From Stieleria maiorica (lineage in GTDB: Bacteria > Planctomycetota > Planctomycetia > Pirellulales > Pirellulaceae): 64,000 nt of DNA. Under the pieces are notes generated by a model. That model saw only the letters and a program-made list of their open reading frames with translations, ran no database searches and was not told where the DNA came from. Position numbers and translations under genes: made by a program. The stretch is taken from NCBI RefSeq assembly GCF_008035925.1, contig NZ_CP036264.1, positions 2,662,443 through 2,726,442 on the forward strand. Direction: 5' to 3'. Below, one piece after another: positions 46,784 through 55,669 of the stretch (its first letter is position 1; each line of letters opens with the position of its first letter).

Positions 46784-47536
46784 ATGAGCATAGCATCGGC
46801 ATTCGGGCTGAAACGATCAACGCTTCTTCCGCTCACTGTGCTGGTGGGCCTGACTCTGGTCACCCAACTCGCTAGCTTGGCCGCTACCTTCGACGGCAAC
46901 TTCCTCGCCGTATTGGGGCCCAGTGCCATCGTCTTGTGTGCCGTCACGATTCCACTGGCGGCGTTAGGTCTGATGCTCGGGCAAACGATCGGTCTCGGCG
47001 CGCCTTTGGTCACCGATCTACTGTATCGAACGCCAGGATCGGGAAAGAAACTCCTTCAGGATGCCAAGCTAGCCATCCCTCTGGGACTGGCATTGGGGAT
47101 TTCGCTGCTCTTACTTCGATTCGTCGCTCAGCCGTATCTGCCACCAGAATTGCCGACACTTGGACACCGGGGAATCTGGGGTGGGCTGATGGTTTCAATC
47201 GGTGCTGCGGTCGGAGAGGAGGTCTGGATGCGTCTGGGGGTCTTGACGATTCTTGCCTGGACGGTGTTGCGGCTGCTCGCTCGACAGGACGTTTCTCCGG
47301 TCGTCGGATGGTCGGCCATTGTTGTCTCTGCTCTGGTATTTGCGGCCATGCACTTACCCCAGCTTGCCTCCTATGGCGCAGCCGATCGCATCGGAATTGC
47401 GGCGACGATGATGGGGAACACACTCGTCGGCGTTTTGTTCGGTTTCTTGTATTGGCGGCGTAGTCTGATCGCCGCAATGTTGGCTCACTTTGCCGTGGAC
47501 CTCGCACTGCATGTTCTTCCTGCATTGGGAACCTGA
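46784..47536 (+). CDS. CPBP-family intramembrane protease
   Basis: 250 residues with about seven hydrophobic helices. Catalytic block GEE145-146VWMR150 (EExxxR), the histidine in LVFAAMHLPQ, and the final HFAVDL make the ABI/CPBP (Rce1-like) active site. Membrane-embedded glutamic-type protease, with roles in prenyl-protein processing in eukaryotes and often in bacteriocin immunity in bacteria. Its function here is unknown. Confidence 0.9.
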   Translation: MSIASAFGLKRSTLLPLTVLVGLTLVTQLASLAATFDGNFLAVLGPSAIVLCAVTIPLAALGLMLGQTIGLGAPLVTDLLYRTPGSGKKLLQDAKLAIPLGLALGISLLLLRFVAQPYLPPELPTLGHRGIWGGLMVSIGAAVGEEVWMRLGVLTILAWTVLRLLARQDVSPVVGWSAIVVSALVFAAMHLPQLASYGAADRIGIAATMMGNTLVGVLFGFLYWRRSLIAAMLAHFAVDLALHVLPALGT

Positions 47537-47581
47537 ACCGGGGTGTATCACCCTTGCGCCCTTCCGGTCCATTGGCTTACC

Positions 47582-48064
47582 ATGATCGATGACGCGTTGA
47601 TTTATGTTCCGGTTTGGCTGGCCCTGGTCGGCTGGTTTGTCGGCAGCTTCGCGCGCAGCGGCGATTCTCATGTCGGCAACCGTGCGCGGCAGAGAGTCTA
47701 CTGTTTCGCTTGGCTTTTCGGCAGTGTGATGATCACGCTGCACATTCTGGCCAGCTATGGACTCGCATACGGCTGGAGCCATGCGGCAGCGATCGCGGCG
47801 ACGGCGAAGGAATCCGAGCGAGTCACTGGGATCCGAGCTGGATGGGGTGTGTACGTCAATCTCGCCTTCGCCGCAATCTGGATGGGTTATTCGACCGCGA
47901 TGGCGATCCGCGGACGGCGATGGCAGGGAATCGACCGGGCGGTCTTTTGGTTCACCGCGGCGATTGTTCTTTCCGCGACTGTCATTTTTGAAACCGGTCC
48001 CGTGCGTTGGCTGTCCGTTGCCGGATTCATCGGTCTGATGGGATCGCTTGCCGGCAAACGCTGA
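47582..48064 (+). CDS. Multi-pass membrane protein
   Basis: 160 residues from ATG 47582, 45 nt after the protease. About four hydrophobic helices (LIYVPVWLALVGWFVGSF, MITLHILASYGLAYGW, VYVNLAFAAIWMGYSTAMAI, AVFWFTAAIVLSATVIF). No domain recognised. Confidence 0.7.
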   Translation: MIDDALIYVPVWLALVGWFVGSFARSGDSHVGNRARQRVYCFAWLFGSVMITLHILASYGLAYGWSHAAAIAATAKESERVTGIRAGWGVYVNLAFAAIWMGYSTAMAIRGRRWQGIDRAVFWFTAAIVLSATVIFETGPVRWLSVAGFIGLMGSLAGKR

Positions 48065-48199
48065 CCGACAAGCAAGCGCAGGCCAGGAAAGGGGCGGAGA
48101 TGCAATATTGGAGTCGCAGACCGGCCGTCTCACTCGGCGGATTCGATCATCGACTCCAAGTGCGACGCAAGGATGTCCTCCGACGCCGGTAAGGGTTCG

Positions 48200-49201
48200 C
48201 TAGCTGAGTTCGAAGTCTACCGCGGCACCGACATCACCGAAAATGACGTTGTTCGGCATCCAGCGAAAATCGAGGTCCACGCGTGAATGCCGAAATCCTC
48301 GCCCCTTGGCCGGTTTTCCAAAACTGAACCGCTCGTCGGCAATGGACAGGAACGCGTCGCCGGCGAAGTCGTCCGGTTCGATGGCCCGCAAGTCCGTGAA
48401 CGTCGCCTTGTCGCCGCGTCGAATCTCAAACTTCTTCGGTGCACCCGTGATTCCGCCGCTGCAATAGGGCACACTGTGCTCAATGGTGTAACGTGCGGAT
48501 TCTTTGAACAGTTTGTCGACGATCTCGACCTCGACTTCCAACGCCAAGAGCCCGAAACGAGCGTTGGGGAAGGGAAGTTTTTTGAGAATCTTCTCGACAA
48601 ATTTCGCACTCGCACCGATACGTTTGGCGATTCGTTTTGCCACGCCTTTGGCCAGGCCAGTTGGCGCGGCCAGGCTGAACAGCGACTCGGCTTCACCGCT
48701 GATCACCTGAATAGAAAACGACTTGGTTTTCGGAATCGGGGGGATGACCTTGGGGATCTTCGTCGGCGGCAGCTTGCGTTTTTTCGGCTTCTTCGTGGGC
48801 TTGGGCAAGCGGTATTTCGTGACGATCACGGCGACGGCCCGGTCCCAAGCGTTGTCCTGGACGGCCGGGTCGACCGGCACGCTCTCGCCCCTGGGGATCA
48901 CTCGAAATGTCAGCGGATGCCCGGCGAGCCGCCCCCGAATGTAGTTCTGCACCTGATCCGCTCGCCGCTGTGACAATTGCAGGTTGTAGCCGTCGCTGCC
49001 GATCTGGCTGGCTGCTCCTTCGAGACGGATTTCCCAATAGCCGTCCGCCGGCTTCATCGCTACGGAACGAATCCGGTCGACCACCGCGGATTCCAGCCAG
49101 GCCTTGTGATTCGATTTCAGTTTGTCGTCATCAAAACCAAAGTCGGCCAAAAGGGCCGCCGGAGGGGACACGCTCCGTTCGTCAACGATACCATCGCTCA
49201 T
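48200..49201 (-). CDS. OmpA-like peptidoglycan-associated domain protein
   Basis: 333 residues with no signal peptide. The N-terminal 130 residues form an OmpA-C-like domain (LADFGFDDDKLKSNHKAWLESAV, QIGSDGYNLQLSQRRADQVQNYI). A Lys/Pro-rich linker follows (KPTKKPKKRKLPPTKIPKVIPP), then a 180-residue beta-rich domain of unknown type. Cytosolic OmpA-like proteins are typical accessories of contractile injection systems; none is visible here. Confidence 0.75.
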   Translation of the reverse strand: MSDGIVDERSVSPPAALLADFGFDDDKLKSNHKAWLESAVVDRIRSVAMKPADGYWEIRLEGAASQIGSDGYNLQLSQRRADQVQNYIRGRLAGHPLTFRVIPRGESVPVDPAVQDNAWDRAVAVIVTKYRLPKPTKKPKKRKLPPTKIPKVIPPIPKTKSFSIQVISGEAESLFSLAAPTGLAKGVAKRIAKRIGASAKFVEKILKKLPFPNARFGLLALEVEVEIVDKLFKESARYTIEHSVPYCSGGITGAPKKFEIRRGDKATFTDLRAIEPDDFAGDAFLSIADERFSFGKPAKGRGFRHSRVDLDFRWMPNNVIFGDVGAAVDFELS

Positions 49202-49593
49202 GGGATTCCCGTTCAGTTAACAAGAGGTTGCTGTTCGCCGTCGGCAGTTGCCAAACCGGTGGCGGTGCCGCTGAAGTCAACCACGGCACCCGCCAACCCA
49301 GGTACGCAGGGCGTTACAGAACGGGGAAGGAAATCGCCGGCGACTTCGTTTTTGGCCGAAACGGAAAGAAAAAAGACCCCCGTCCCGAATGGCAAGGGCA
49401 TAGTGAGCCGACGGCGCTAGCCGCGGGCCCTGATGCGCCTTTAACACGGCGGCAAGGCCCGAGGCTAGCGCCTACGGCTCAGCGTATGGACTTAAGGTAA
49501 GGCCCGAGGCTAGCGCCTACGGCTCAGCGTATGGACTTAAGCCCGTGCCATTCACCCCGTCCCCTTTAAGCCCTTTCTTGTGTGCCATTGCTT
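49202..49593. other. Repeat-bearing intergenic region
   Basis: No gene. It contains the 45-bp tandem repeat (49454-49540) and the related gctagccgcgggccctgat segment. Confidence 0.6.
49454..49540. repeat. 45-bp tandem duplication
   Basis: aaggcccgaggctagcgcc... up to ...tatggacttaag occurs twice, 45 nt apart (49454 and 49499). A related piece aaggcccgtaggctagcgcc lies at 52057-52076. Confidence 0.85.
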
Positions 49594-50073
49594 TCACTTT
49601 TGCGGCACCCTGATTTCGAGGCCGTAACGAGGTGCGGCGTCGAGCAGTTTTTTGATCTCGACCTCGCTGGGTGGCGGCGCGGTGTCGGCGTCATCGGCCA
49701 ACGGTGTTCCCACCTCGAAAAACATCTCCTCCATCCCGGCCGGCGCCAAGGTGATCAGCAGCCGTGCGGTCTTGTTTGATTCGTTCTTGAAGCAATGAAG
49801 ACTGCCGACGGGCATGTTCAGGAACGTGCCTTCGCCGGCCGTGAACCTCTGGTCGCCCAACTGGAACGTCATTTCGCCTTCCAGGACCAAGAACGACTCT
49901 TCTTCTCGGCTGTGGACATGCGGAGGCGGGCCGCTGCCGGGCGGAACGATCGCCTCAAACGTGGCGTACTTCCCGCCCGTTTCTTTCCCGGTGGCGAGGA
50001 ACCGGTACAGGTCGCCGACGATGCCGATCCTGCGCCCTTCGCCGGGCTTTCGTATGATTGCGGGGTGTTGCAT
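49594..50073 (-). CDS. Cupin-domain protein
   Basis: 159 residues from ATG 50073 (TTG 50082 adds three residues). Cupin motif 1: PPPHVHSREEESFLVLEGEMTF. Motif 2: NMPVGSLHCFKNES. Single-domain cupin with the metal-binding His/His/Glu set. Resembles small quercetinase/pectin-degradation cupins. Substrate unknown. Confidence 0.9.
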   Translation of the reverse strand: MQHPAIIRKPGEGRRIGIVGDLYRFLATGKETGGKYATFEAIVPPGSGPPPHVHSREEESFLVLEGEMTFQLGDQRFTAGEGTFLNMPVGSLHCFKNESNKTARLLITLAPAGMEEMFFEVGTPLADDADTAPPPSEVEIKKLLDAAPRYGLEIRVPQK

Positions 50074-50212
50074 GGTTTTCAAAGTTGGAGTTCGTTGTCA
50101 GTCAGGCGATCGATCTGATTGGTAGGATACGGTGTCCTGCCACGTCGATGGGAGTCAGTGGGGGAAAGGCAGAATGATGCGGGGCAGAATGATGCGGTGG
50201 TCGACGACGTGA

Positions 50213-51820
50213 TTACTTGTCGATCGGCGCCGGGACCTCGGAAACGAGCACGGAGGTGTTGGGAGCTTTGCCGGAATAGAACGCGACGTAGTGCTCGTTC
50301 CCGATCGCTGTTGCGTTTGCGTTTCCCGAGTCCCACATGACCGGACTGGCGAGGGTCACGATCTCCGACGCGGGCCAGTCTTGTGGATGTTCAAAGATGT
50401 GCTCCGGATCGACGACGCGGCGGCGGAGGAGGCCTCGGCCACGTTCATAGTAATAGTTGCTCAGCAATCCGGAATAGGGATCGAGGATCAGGCTGGGCGT
50501 GGATGCCGCGATATCACCGATGTTGGTTCGCTTGCGGGTCCAGGTCGCGCCGTAATCCGTGGACATCATCTGGAACTGGGTGGGGCCGGTTTCGGTCCGC
50601 GCGACGGCAAGGATCCGCCCCTCACCCAGGTAGACGGCGGCGGGTTCGGTCGGCCAATCCTGTTTTGTCAATTCGGATTCGATGGTGGTTTGTTTCCAAG
50701 TGACGCCATCGTCGCTGCTGGTCATCATGCCCCAAGAATGAACGGCTTGGTCATTGTATTTTCCCGCGAACCACAGCGCCATCAGTCCGACGCCGGGGAC
50801 GGAGAAAACGTCGGTGATCTGCATCGGTTGAACGTCCAGCTTCGGAGTGGATAGCAGCGTAAACGTCTGGCCGTCCGTGCTTCGGTACAGGTCGTGGTTC
50901 CAATCCTTTCCGATGCGGCGCACCCACAACAACATCGCGCCGCTGGAATCCAGACCTTTTCCGACCGTGACCTCTCCGTATCCGGGTGTGTCGGCGACCA
51001 CCGTTTCCTCGGTCCATGTTTCGCCGCCGTCGGTGGAGGTGCGTGCGTAGACGGCGCGGGCGTCTTCGGTGATCGAGTGTGCTGAGCCCCTGCTGTAGGT
51101 GCAGACGAGTTTTTCTCCGATGGCCTGGATCATCGGCCACGAGTTATAGCCGGCCACGTCCTGCACGAGGTGCGCTTTCGGAGGGTCGGTCATCAAGGGT
51201 GTCACTTTCACGACCGCCAAGCCAGTGGGCCGGGTGAACGTGTCGCCGGGAAGCCCCGGTTCACGCTGGATCCGCACCCACAAGGGAGCGTCGGGATCCA
51301 CTTGGTAGAACGTCTCCAGCACAATCGTCCGGGTGTGAAACGGTGCGGCGGGGAGCTTGGTTTGCACGGGTTTTCCCAGCGCGTACCGGTCCGTGAACGG
51401 AACGCCATCGACCAACTGAGACAAATGGACGCGATAGAGATCCTGGAACTCGGGGCTGGTCGTCTTGTCCGTCGTCGTGACCACGATCTCGACCCTCACC
51501 GCGACGCACTCGTTGGGCAGACCGTTGACGATTCCGGCGACGGACTGGCCGGTGGTGCCGCCGGACAAGGACCAGACGGGAATGTGTGTGGACCCACTGG
51601 ACATGGTCACTAGCGAAGGCTTTCCGGTGACGATCGACAGGTCGTTTGCCGTCAAGAAAATCGGCGTGCCCTCTTTGACGCTAGAACCCGTTTCTTGAAC
51701 CGTTTGGTTTGTTGCATCGGTTGGATTAACGAGTCCGTCGGCTGCGACGGCGGCGATCCCGGTGCATAGCAATGCGAAGAATAGAACGAAGGTGCGAGTT
51801 CTTGGCGTGAAGGTTGGCAT
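50213..51820 (-). CDS. Secreted sialidase/neuraminidase-like protein
   Basis: 535 residues from ATG 51820 with a signal peptide (FVLFFALLCTGIAAVAA). At least three Asp-box repeats (STDGGETWTE, SSDDGVTWKQ, STDYGATWTR) form a six-bladed propeller-type exo-alpha-sialidase. Arg and Glu candidates of the active site cannot be assigned by eye. Many planctomycete members act on other glycans. Confidence 0.85.
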   Translation of the reverse strand: MPTFTPRTRTFVLFFALLCTGIAAVAADGLVNPTDATNQTVQETGSSVKEGTPIFLTANDLSIVTGKPSLVTMSSGSTHIPVWSLSGGTTGQSVAGIVNGLPNECVAVRVEIVVTTTDKTTSPEFQDLYRVHLSQLVDGVPFTDRYALGKPVQTKLPAAPFHTRTIVLETFYQVDPDAPLWVRIQREPGLPGDTFTRPTGLAVVKVTPLMTDPPKAHLVQDVAGYNSWPMIQAIGEKLVCTYSRGSAHSITEDARAVYARTSTDGGETWTEETVVADTPGYGEVTVGKGLDSSGAMLLWVRRIGKDWNHDLYRSTDGQTFTLLSTPKLDVQPMQITDVFSVPGVGLMALWFAGKYNDQAVHSWGMMTSSDDGVTWKQTTIESELTKQDWPTEPAAVYLGEGRILAVARTETGPTQFQMMSTDYGATWTRKRTNIGDIAASTPSLILDPYSGLLSNYYYERGRGLLRRRVVDPEHIFEHPQDWPASEIVTLASPVMWDSGNANATAIGNEHYVAFYSGKAPNTSVLVSEVPAPIDK

Positions 51821-52276
51821 GGTGGGACACAAGTTCCGTTGGAGTCAGCGAGTCATGGGGCTGCCCAGTTTATCATGGCGACGCTCTTGTTGGCGGATCG
51901 TATCCCAGAGGGTGGCTTCGTTCTGATCACGGCAGCAGACGTTTTCGGCGGTTTGCGGCGGACCAAGATTTTGCGCCTATTTGATTCAATCGAATTGCTG
52001 ACTGGATTAGCCGTTTCGCGCGAGCGTACGGGCCCCACTCACAGAGATTGTGAACCAAGGCCCGTAGGCTAGCGCCATACGGCCGATCAAGCCATTGATA
52101 CTCTTGGGGAGCTTTGCGACTTGATCGTGCAAGGCTAGACCGCTGCGGCGGGTTTCTTAAGCAACGCTTCGATGTATCGGTGGTCCGTTTGAAAGTAATC
52201 TGCTCGCATTTCATTCTCCGATGGTTATGGAATAACGTTTCGCAGTAGAATCATAGAATCCAGGTGGATCCGAGAA
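51821..52276. other. Intergenic region with dispersed repeat
   Basis: No gene seen in about 455 nt. Holds the single repeat unit at 52057-52076 described with the 45-bp duplication. Confidence 0.5.
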
Positions 52277-52312
52277 AGGGCCACTTTATGGTGATTCAAC
52301 GGGACCACTTTG
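52277..52312 (+). promoter_or_regulatory. Candidate MocR autoregulatory sites
   Basis: agggccacttt (52277-52287) abuts the ATG, and gggaccacttt follows inside the coding start (52301-52311). Both resemble the half-sites between the DJ-1 and GNAT genes. Confidence 0.45.
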
Positions 52313-53802
52313 CAGAAGTCATGTCGCGGCGCAGAAACGAGCAGTTCGAGTTCGAGTCCATTCAGCTGATTCCTGATTCTGCGACGCCGGTCTACCAGCA
52401 ACTGGAGCATCATCTGCGGCAGGCCATCGCCGACCGAACCTTGCGTCCCGATGACCGTGTGCCCTCCAGCCGCAACCTTGCGACCGCGATCGGCGTCTCT
52501 CGCAATACGGTGCTGGCCGCGTATGATCAATTGATCTCCGAGGGGTATTTGGAGTCGGTTCGCGGCAGTGGAACACGCGTTGCCAAAATGCCGCCGCAAG
52601 CGTTTGAATTCGACGCCACCACGAGTCCAGTGGCACCGCAAATGAATCCCGTGGAATGTCTGTCGCCCTTGGGCCGGCAGTTCTGCGACGAATCCCGCTG
52701 GATGCCGACGATGACGGCGGCACCGAAAGCGTTCACTCCCCACTTACCAGCGATCGATGAGTTTCCGCTCGAAATCTGGAATCGCTTCCGCAACGAACAG
52801 GCCCGGTGGTCCAGACGCCATTTATGCGTTGGTGATCCGCAAGGCTATCAGCCGCTGCGAGAGTCGATTGCCCAGTACATGGCGGTCTCGCGAGGGCTGT
52901 CATGCCACGCGGACCAGGTCGTGATCACCTCCGGTTCGCAGCAGGCCGTGACCTTGATTTCGCAGTTACTGTTGGAGCGTGACGACGCGGTTTGGGTGGA
53001 AGAGCCCGGGAACGCGCCGGCCAACCGATTGCTGGAGATCGCGGGGGCACGCCTGATACCGTTGCCGCTGGACTCCCAGGGGATCGACTTGTCGCGAGTT
53101 CCCAAAAACACCGCACCGCCAAAGCTGATCTGTGTGACACCCGGTGGCCAATGGCCGATGGGCATGACCATGAGCCTGAATCGCAGGTTGGAACTGATCG
53201 CCGCGGCACAACGCCACAAAAGCTGGATTGTCGAAGACGACTACAACGGTGAATTTCGCTATGCCGGACGCCCCCATGCTTCGTTAAGCAGTCTCGATTC
53301 TTCGGGGCGTACGATTTACATGGGAACGTTCAGCAAGATGCTGTATCCGGCGATCCGGTTGGGATTCTTGATTGTGCCGGCTGACCTGGCGAAGACCTTT
53401 GCCTATGCGCGTTTTCTGCAGGACCGAGCGTCACCGCCGCTCGTTCAAATGGTGCTGCACCGCTTCATCGAATCCGGGAATTTTGTGAAACACATTCGCC
53501 GGATGCGTGCGCTGTACTGCGAACGACAGACGGTCCTTCTCGAGACGCTCGACAAACACCTCGCCGGGTACGTTGGTGTCGAGCAGCCAGAATCGGGGAT
53601 GCACCTGGTGGCACGCGGTGTCACGAAAGCGGCCGAAACCAAGCTCATCGCGGCAGCCAACCGAGCGAAAGTTGAATTTCACCCGGTCAGCATGTATTCG
53701 CGAAACGGGGACGCACCTGGCATGATTCTGGGCTTTGCCGCGTTCGACAAAGAATCGATCCGTCGAGCGGTCCGTCGCTGGGCGAAAGAGCTGCAAAAGT
53801 GA
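52288..53802 (+). CDS. MocR/PdxR-type transcription factor
   Basis: 504 residues from ATG 52288; the frame reaches GTG 52264. The N-terminal GntR winged helix (YQQLEHHLRQAIADRTLRPDDRVPSSRNLATAIGVSRNTVLAAYDQLISEGYLESVRGSGTRV) is fused to a class I aminotransferase fold: SGSQQAVTLISQLL, DDYNGEFRYAGRP, and the PLP-type Lys in TFSKMLYPAIRLGF. MocR regulators bind PLP and often control amino-acid or vitamin B6 genes. The DJ-1/PfpI gene directly downstream converges with it (17 nt apart). Confidence 0.95.
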   Translation: MVIQRDHFAEVMSRRRNEQFEFESIQLIPDSATPVYQQLEHHLRQAIADRTLRPDDRVPSSRNLATAIGVSRNTVLAAYDQLISEGYLESVRGSGTRVAKMPPQAFEFDATTSPVAPQMNPVECLSPLGRQFCDESRWMPTMTAAPKAFTPHLPAIDEFPLEIWNRFRNEQARWSRRHLCVGDPQGYQPLRESIAQYMAVSRGLSCHADQVVITSGSQQAVTLISQLLLERDDAVWVEEPGNAPANRLLEIAGARLIPLPLDSQGIDLSRVPKNTAPPKLICVTPGGQWPMGMTMSLNRRLELIAAAQRHKSWIVEDDYNGEFRYAGRPHASLSSLDSSGRTIYMGTFSKMLYPAIRLGFLIVPADLAKTFAYARFLQDRASPPLVQMVLHRFIESGNFVKHIRRMRALYCERQTVLLETLDKHLAGYVGVEQPESGMHLVARGVTKAAETKLIAAANRAKVEFHPVSMYSRNGDAPGMILGFAAFDKESIRRAVRRWAKELQK

Positions 53803-53819
53803 GCCCCTACAGTGTCGTC

Positions 53820-54566
53820 TCAGCGGTTGTAGTTCTTCAATCGGTCCAGATACAGATGCGATTCGACGAAGTTGCGATGTTGCCGGCTCGTCATCTCTTG
53901 CAGCAACTCTAACGCGGAGATGTAACTGGCGAGGTTGCCGTTGGACGAGATCATTTTGCCGTCTTTCACGAAACTCACGCGGCTGTCATCTTGGACCGCG
54001 AGCTTCGGATAGGTTTCTTGAAGCAGATTGCCTCCGCCGATGTAGGTGACGATCTTGCGGCCATCGGCGACGCCGGCTGCGCCAATCAAGTGGGCACCGG
54101 CGCAGTTGCTGATCGTGTAGTCCGACGTTTTTCCTTTTGATCTGACAAAGTCCACGATCTCGGCGGAAGCAATCACCGATTCCATTTCATAGGAGCTGGA
54201 CACCACCAGAACGTTCAATTCGGGGCAATCGTCAAACGAATAATCCGGTACGACTCGTAGCCCGCTTTCCATCGAAACCGGCTGGAGGGCTCGCGCGACC
54301 GTGACGACGTTGAAGAGTTTTTTTCCGTCTTTGTCCGGCTTGGAAAACACGTCGATCGGCGCGGTCACTTCCGTCATCAAGACGCTGTCAAATAGCAGGA
54401 CGCCGATCGTCGGCAGCGACGGGTCGAACGTCGACCGACTGACACTGTCTTTGACGTTGATGGTGCACGTTTCCGGTGCGGTGATTGTCGCCTGTTGGGC
54501 GTTGGCGACGTGGCTTGTGCAAAGGGTGGCGATCACTAAAACAAGATTTGCTAAGAGTTGTTTCAC
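53820..54566 (-). CDS. Exported DJ-1/PfpI-family protein
   Basis: 248 residues from GTG 54566 (AGGTGA 5-7 nt upstream). Signal peptide MKQLLANLVLVIATLCTSHVANA. The DJ-1/PfpI fold (IGVLLFDSVLMTEVTAPIDVF) has the nucleophile elbow Cys in SNCAGAHLIGAAGVADGRK. AraC-like DJ-1 relatives are usually cytoplasmic; an exported copy is less common. Confidence 0.85.
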   Translation of the reverse strand: MKQLLANLVLVIATLCTSHVANAQQATITAPETCTINVKDSVSRSTFDPSLPTIGVLLFDSVLMTEVTAPIDVFSKPDKDGKKLFNVVTVARALQPVSMESGLRVVPDYSFDDCPELNVLVVSSSYEMESVIASAEIVDFVRSKGKTSDYTISNCAGAHLIGAAGVADGRKIVTYIGGGNLLQETYPKLAVQDDSRVSFVKDGKMISSNGNLASYISALELLQEMTSRQHRNFVESHLYLDRLKNYNR

Positions 54567-54628
54567 AGTTTCACCTGTTCGACGAAGTTTTTGTGGGCGG
54601 GACACTCGACCGCAATTCTAGGATCAGG

Positions 54629-54677
54629 GTGGCCCTGCACCAGGGCCACAATTGCGAAGAGCGACAGGGCCACTTTT
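54629..54677. promoter_or_regulatory. Operator-like palindrome between DJ-1 and GNAT genes
   Basis: Perfect inverted repeat gtggccctg-cac-cagggccac (54629-54649) plus a third half-site agggccactttt (54666-54677), in the 160-nt divergent promoter region. The same agggccacttt precedes the MocR gene. Confidence 0.6.
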
Positions 54678-54727
54678 GGGGGCCAAGATGAATTTAATGA
54701 CGTTCAGTGAAAAGGAAGTAGGACGAG

Positions 54728-55171
54728 ATGAGAGTCGAGCAGGCGACCCAGAATGACTATTCAACGTTGATCGAAATCTGGGAGGCGTCCGTGAGAGCCA
54801 CGCATGACTTTCTGCAGGAAGGCGACATCGAAAGGCTCCGACCGATGATCTTGGACCAGTACTTTGACGCGGTCGACCTTCGATGCGCGAAGTCCGATGC
54901 AGGCGAGATCCGCGGGTTTTGCGGCGTGCATGAAGGGAACATCGAAATGCTGTTCGTTGCTCCGCAGGGAAGAGGCTCCGGGATCGGACGGCTGTTGACC
55001 GAGCACGCGATCGAGCAGCAGGGAGCAGCAAGGGTTGACGTTAACGAGCAAAACGAGCAAGCGGTCGGCTTTTACAAACGCATGGGGTTCCGCGTCACAG
55101 GTCGATCACCGCTTGACGGACAAGGCAAACCCTACCCGCTATTGCACATGACATTGAGCGAGTCTCCATGA
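54728..55171 (+). CDS. GNAT N-acetyltransferase
   Basis: 147 residues. Acetyl-CoA loop VAPQGRGSGIGRLLTEHA and C-terminal NEQAVGFYKRMGFRVTGR. The ATG at 54728 has AGGACGAG upstream. Divergent from the DJ-1 gene, and so a candidate member of the MocR regulon. Confidence 0.9.
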   Translation: MRVEQATQNDYSTLIEIWEASVRATHDFLQEGDIERLRPMILDQYFDAVDLRCAKSDAGEIRGFCGVHEGNIEMLFVAPQGRGSGIGRLLTEHAIEQQGAARVDVNEQNEQAVGFYKRMGFRVTGRSPLDGQGKPYPLLHMTLSESP

Positions 55172-55208
55172 TTCAGACTCGGGCGATCTGGATTCCTATG
55201 GCAAAACG

Positions 55209-55531
55209 ATGAGAGAGAAACGCCAGCGGGAAGCGTAAGCGAGCGACACCTGCTTGGATCGTGTTCTGTAGGAAGGAGGCAGAATGATTCGGGGCAAAAC
55301 AATGGGGGCAAAACGATGAGAGAGAAATGCCAGCGGGAAGCGTAGACGAGCGACACCTGCTTGGATCGTGTTCTGTAGGAAGGAGGCAGAATGATTCGGG
55401 GCAAAACAATGGGGGCAAAACGATGAGAGAGAAATGCCAGCGGGAAGCGTAAGCGAGCGACACCTGCTTGGATCGTGTTCTGTAGGGAGGAGGCAGAATG
55501 ATACGGGGCAGAATGATGGGGGCAATACGAT
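55209..55531. repeat. 107-bp tandem repeat, three copies
   Basis: Copies begin at 55209, 55316 and 55423, each starting atgagagagaaaygccagcg and containing aggaggcagaatgat. The period is 107 nt; the third copy diverges at its end. Because 107 is not a multiple of 3, the three copies read through in three frames and create false overlapping ORFs. Confidence 0.9.
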
Positions 55532-55590
55532 GGGAGGCAGAATGATGGAGCCGTTGGCGGATGAAGGTAGCGGGCACACGTGTTGGTGTT

Positions 55591-55661
55591 CAGGCTTTAG
55601 CCGCCCACGGTCGCTGCTTCGCAGCGAGTGGAGTCGCCTAAAGGCTAGACACCAACGTTCT
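55591..55661. repeat. Dispersed REP-like repeat, copy 2
   Basis: caggctttagccgcccacgg...gtcgcctaaaggctagacaccaacg. See copies at 36563 and 61995. Confidence 0.8.
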
Positions 55662-55669
55662 TCCCGCCA

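Noticed and set aside
55209-55531. CRISPR array
   Set aside because: Units are 107 nt and contiguous with no unique spacers, and no cas gene is near.
55173-55579. Overlapping minus-strand ORFs with HRFAPIVLP repeats
   Set aside because: They arise from the 107-bp tandem repeat, whose period is not a multiple of three.
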